Positions 59,363-64,000 of a stretch of 64,000 nt of DNA are shown piece by piece. The notes under the pieces were generated by a model that was given only the letters and a program-made list of their open reading frames with translations, ran no database searches and was not told where the DNA came from. Source of the stretch: Pocillopora verrucosa (taxonomy: Eukaryota > Cnidaria > Anthozoa > Scleractinia > Pocilloporidae); the NCBI RefSeq assembly GCF_036669915.1, contig NC_089316.1, positions 226,734 to 290,733 of the forward strand. Reading direction: 5' to 3'. Each line of letters opens with the position of its first letter. The first letter of the stretch is position 1. Both the position numbers and the translations under genes were made by a program.

Positions 59363-62300
59363 TTAAATTCTTAAGCAGATCATGCATGTATAGTTGATAT
59401 CATTCTGCCAAGCAGAGTCTTGTTTTGTTCCAATAACTCTGACCAACCTTTGGGTTATTATCTTGCGCTCTTTCATTCTTGTCCAAAAGATCTCTGCAGT
59501 CAGCGCCATCAATGCTAAAATTAATCCGACACTCATAACGACATACACTCCCAGCATGCTTCTGAGATCAATTCGCTTTCGAGTCAAAGCTGAAAGAAAG
59601 AAAACATATTGTGGAAGGAGCTCCAACTACAGAGTTTTATAAAGTGAAAAATGAAGAAATAATGATGGTTTATCGGATTCGTGAAAACTTACTGGGCCAA
59701 AACCTAAGAACCAGATAGTATGTTGGATGATGGAGAACTAACATAATTTGGATATTAAAAGCTATTCTCGTGCAGAAGGAATTGAAATCCTTACTTGTAT
59801 CCTGCTTTTTAGGACATTCATCTTTGTATTCCCACCATTCCCTTTTTAAACTGTCAAGGAATTCGTTTTCGTGAAGATGTAGAATAGCCAATGTGACGTC
59901 ATCAACATCTGTACTATTTGCTTGAAAAGCAAACGCAAGTCCGAGGGCTGTACTCAGGCCTGGAACTGAGACCAAAACAAATCAGAACGAATTTAAACTT
60001 AAGGATTTTTCAATCGGTGGAGGGTGTCAGGGTTTGCCAGGATGGGATCAAAAGATGACAACTGGTTAACATAGGTTAGAGAAAAGTTATTTTATCTTAA
60101 TGAAGAAATCAGGACTGTTTAGAGAAATGGTAAATGGTTCTCTGTGCGTTTCTCATCTCCACTGACCTGTGGTGACGTCACAAGGCAGCTGTTGTGCGGC
60201 GTGTTTAAGAACAGGCCCATCAGAAATAAACACAAACTGGTCTCTGTCTCGCACCATTTGAATTCCTTCCGCTGTGCTCTGGACAAAACTCCCCGCTGTT
60301 ACCATTCTATTCCAAATCTTTTCATGCGTTACATACTGACTTGTCCTGAATGCCTCATAAGTACTTCCTGACTCAATGACAGCTACTTGATAGGTGGACC
60401 TTACGATGTCCTCTAGATTATTAATCGGATTATCATTATCTTTCACAACAAGAAAAGCAGCCAGGTTGGCAGTGTATGTTGAGATCATTATGAGTATGCA
60501 GAACCAGTAGCATCCAGTCAGAATCCGACCTAAGGAGGATATTGAGCAAAAAAAGGATTGCTTTGTTGAAGATATCATGAGATATCTTCATATAATACCC
60601 GTGCCCAATAATTTTTTACTATCTGAACAAGCTCGAGTGGCCTCGATCCTATAATGAATTCGATCAATGGGCTGTAAGAATATCGAGTGAAAGGAAAAGT
60701 ATACAAACTTTATTTCATTTTGGAGCCCCAAAAAAGGAGAGTTGTGTTGCAATCATGAAGAGTCATATTGAACCCAAACACTTCTTTTAATTTCTGGTGA
60801 GAAATTGGATTCCTGACCTAAAATGCCGGATTGGCTCTCCTCACTTAGCATGCATGACCTTTTATTACTACGGGTGGTTTTTAGTATGTAAGCTTCCACC
60901 TGATGAGCTTTTCGGTGTGTTATCTCCTCCTTGCTGCAGCATGCAGGCTAAAGCAAACCACACACTGTTGAAGAAGTTAAACTCCTCTGATGTTCCTCGG
61001 CCATTTTCGTCTTTGCACCCATAAGGACTGAAGTAATTTATCACAAATACAGCAACAGAGATGATGACCAGGCTGGCGAGAGTAGCAAACCAGACCTGAA
61101 TGTCAAAAGGACTCATGAACTGAAGCAAATCAACTTTTCCACTGTGAGGTGATTTCTTGACCAGTATTTTTCTTGAGTAGTACATGTAAGGAATGCTGAA
61201 GTCCACAATTTTCTCTCGACTTTCAGTTACGGTAAGAGATGCAACGGCGATGTCAGCACGCTTAAGAGAAAGACAAATGACTGCATCATTTTTTTTTGTA
61301 ATCTTAATTTGAGATGACTTTCTGAATTCACTTAAGCTGTTTGTATTCATGAAAGAGAGTGGTGACCTGCTAGTTGTCAGAGCACTGTGGAATCCACATC
61401 TTAAATCATGAGGTCAAAATCAATGAAAAGTCATCGTTTTGTATTCGTAGACCATACCTGTGAACAGTCAAGAGACACGGCCAAATGCGTTTTTTCTGCA
61501 ATTTCTACAATTGCAGCCCACCTGGATGGATTCCTATCTAAGTTGTATATCAACCGTAGGTCTAAATGTTACTTATTTCATGTAATTGTGAGCTCTGTTG
61601 GTGTGGGCCTTACGATGGAGTACAAGAAATAATTTTAACTGACATTTACCAGTAGCGCGTATTTGAAATATATTACCTTACCAACTATATATATTACCTT
61701 ACCAACTAACTCGCCAATCATACCGTTCCATGTTCCATTCTCCAACTCGGCACCATACATCCCGTCTGGGGAGAGATAGATCTCATAGGTAAACTTGAGA
61801 TTCTTGGCCAGTTCATCGAGAAGGTCGATGCAGTATCCCTTATAATGTGGAATAGTGCCGTCCTCATTCTTCATTATAAACGGTGCATTCTGTCTCAAAA
61901 TTAAAGTAAACAGATACTGTATGATCAAAACGCATTTTTATTTCTTCGTGTTCAGCTAATTTGTTTGATTTTCGAGTATTACTATTATCTGTCTGACCCA
62001 TTCGTTAGTATCAGCGTTCTACTTTTTTTAGCAAGTGTTTCAATTTTTGCTGCGTAATGCATAAAGGTTTTTTTTTTGCTATTTTTGCATCACGGCTTCA
62101 AAAATTGTGAACCATGGTAGTGCTTTCCTTTCTCCTCGGTCCATTCCTCCTTACATTCATCTCTTACTTCGCTTCTTTGCTTTTGGAAACGTTATACATT
62201 ACTTTCTTTCTTCTTAATTTATATCTTTCGCTTAAATTAAATAAAGTGTTATTCATCCTTACACTGGGGTCTCGTTTATGGTAGATTCCACAGTTAAGGT

Positions 62301-63804
62301 CTGTAAAAAAAATTTACATATACTTTGTCATGGACATACTTACCTCCACCACAACGACCCTAAGCTTTTTCCCTTCCAGTCTCCTTCCGCTCAATGGGTT
62401 TCCATCATTACGTAACACATTCCCAAAAACCACGGCACCATGAGATGAATTCCATGTCCCTATCTAAAGATCAGTTATCTCTAAGCATTTCAAAATGGCT
62501 ATACATAGACTCGTCAAATAGATAGGGATTTAATCTTCGTCAGACCCGTTCAATGCAATCTTTTTTCTGAAAATTCATGGCATCTGATAAAAAGATAACT
62601 ATCAAGTTTGCCACGTAGCCCTCTGTGGTATGAGGTTTCAAAGCTGTTAATCTTTTCAATAACACTGGTTTGATCGCAATTAGAATGATTATCAAGATAA
62701 TAACAATTTTACCTACCGTTGTCAAAGAATCATTTTGAAGATTCAAAATTTCTAAACTAATTCCTCTTCTCTCCCCGTACTCATCAAAATAAACAGGTCC
62801 TGTTTTGCCTTCAAATTTGACCTGTTTGCAATTGAAATAAAATGACACACAACATCAAAATTTTTCGATCAAAAAAAGTACAATTAGGATCATTTTAATC
62901 AAGGTAGAAATGACAAGAGAATCATTTGATAGCTTACGTTTTTCAAGCAACTCAACATTTTATGTGCTTCGTTAAAACCAAAGGAGGAGCTATTTACTGA
63001 CAAACACTCTTCCCTGCTGAGAGCCTGATGGATAATTTGGGATGTGTCCTGCAGGAGTGCATCTTGGTCCTTAGGGCAAAATGGTAAAATGTTAAAGGGG
63101 TCATGACATAAGTAATAAGAAGTCTCTGAGTGTATTTTCATATACCAAGAGGTTTTGATTAGATCCACGCTCACTTTCTTGAAGCGGTTATCAGGTTTGA
63201 GAAAGAATTAAAAAAGGGTTAGACTTATTTCTTGAAACAGGTTATTATCCGTTGGGTGGCTAATTAAGGTTGCTCCAGGATTGGTAAAGTCCTGACAAAG
63301 CTGAACTGAACGGCGTCTTTAAGACCATTACAAAATCTTATGGAGAAGTTGGATAATTGTATTTATTATATAGATATCAATGAAATACCAAGCGAGCATT
63401 CGTGCGAAAACATAGTATTTTCACAAGTGAAGATGTTTAAGTTATATCACTGGTTATGCTATTGGGTAGTTGTTCTACTTAAAAAAAAAATTAAGGTGAA
63501 ATGATTTAGTATTTCATTGATCTTTATATAATAAATAGAATATTTTACATGGTCTCCAGATGATACGAAATTTCTCGACTCTTTTCATGCTGAAAAATAT
63601 TTCACATTTTTCAACCCTCAAGAGAAATCTCGCATCTCAGAATGGCTATTTATTATCGTCTATATGTATTAGGGCTCTCTGATTTGCCTGACTTACCGTG
63701 GTGTTAGTATTATTGCCTTTGACGACATTTTCTTCTTCATAGTAGGAGGGAAGTTTTAATGCAAAAACAATGTTATTCCCTTCAGAGGTCAGGTGTAATG
63801 GTAT
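59363..63804 (-). CDS. iGluR-E: ionotropic glutamate receptor, exons 6-14, 5' end outside window
   Basis: Nine in-phase exons (1779 nt, 592 aa plus stop): 63804-63697, 63069-62938, 62821-62717, 62463-62344, 61889-61698, 61260-60900, 60529-60167, 59965-59795 and 59589-59363. They cover the end of the amino-terminal domain, S1 ([18 protein letters not shown]), M1, pore loop [12 protein letters not shown]3 [10 protein letters not shown]2 and M4 ([20 protein letters not shown]). The pocket has SLT with Arg four codons after the second Thr, ESGST and SDGP, so it is glutamate-like with Asp. Exon 10 is one codon shorter than in B and D. The last exon reads on to a stop, but AG-gttggt within it matches the place where iGluR-D splices, so the true tail may differ. 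Exons 1-5 should lie right of 64000. Confidence 0.88.
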
Positions 63805-64000
63805 CTGAGATCCACAAATAACAGCAAAATTGAAAAAAAAATCAGCCAAAACAGTAGCGAAGGAATTAACATTTTTGTACCATAATATGAGCAGTTAAGC
63901 TCAAACTAGCTTACGTGTAATTTATGGTTGAACGATTTTTTTCTGGTCTTTATAAGGACGTCAGAAAGTTGGCATTTGATATACACGAGAGAACCTTTCC

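Overview
The window looks like nuclear DNA of a cnidarian, most likely an anthozoan (stony coral or sea anemone). That placement is inference. It rests on AT-rich sequence, intron-dense genes with GT-AG borders, abundant short inverted-repeat elements and minisatellites, and several ionotropic glutamate receptor (iGluR) genes with NMDA-like pockets. No bacterial operons, CRISPR arrays or convincing RNA genes were seen. Exons were traced by eye from open frames, splice borders and phase; the intact models close in frame.

Left half (1-30 kb). iGluR-A (minus; first 7 exons, the rest off the left edge) sits head-to-head with a broken selenoprotein-O gene (SelO-1, plus). The same pair recurs at 18.9-29.8 kb as iGluR-B (minus, complete, 14 exons, about 852 aa) and SelO-2 (plus, complete, 16 exons, 588 aa, Cys in place of Sec). 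About 7.8 kb is a tandem duplicate (1-7825 against 18935-26665). SelO-1 carries a frameshift and a nonsense codon and is cut off after exon 6. The sequence then runs into a METAP1-like gene that lacks its 5' part and carries several disabling lesions (7982-12970).

Middle (30-45 kb). A palindromic repeat and an orphan exon resembling the start of another glutamate receptor lie at 30.2-31.7 kb. Next come a complete GHITM/TMBIM5 gene (minus, 6 exons, 331 aa) with a roughly 1.2 kb, 61-bp minisatellite in its first intron, an intronless tropomyosin-like gene with a one-base frameshift, and a 62-bp-period repeat field interrupted by a long inverted-repeat element.

Right part (45-64 kb). Decayed SAP/YqaJ-type mobile-element coding sequence occupies 46.8-48.9 kb. 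Two more iGluR genes follow: iGluR-D (plus, complete, 15 exons, 831 aa) and, converging on it, iGluR-E (minus, exons 6-14; 5' end off the right edge).

The receptors share exon phases, including a 48-nt microexon in A, B and D. Their pocket residues differ: B has a GluN1-like Ser-Val pair and lacks the usual Thr, while D and E keep Thr and a Ser-Thr pair like glutamate-binding subunits. All three have Asp where AMPA/kainate receptors have Glu. The locus is thus a local glutamate-receptor cluster interleaved with unrelated housekeeping genes and their decaying copies.
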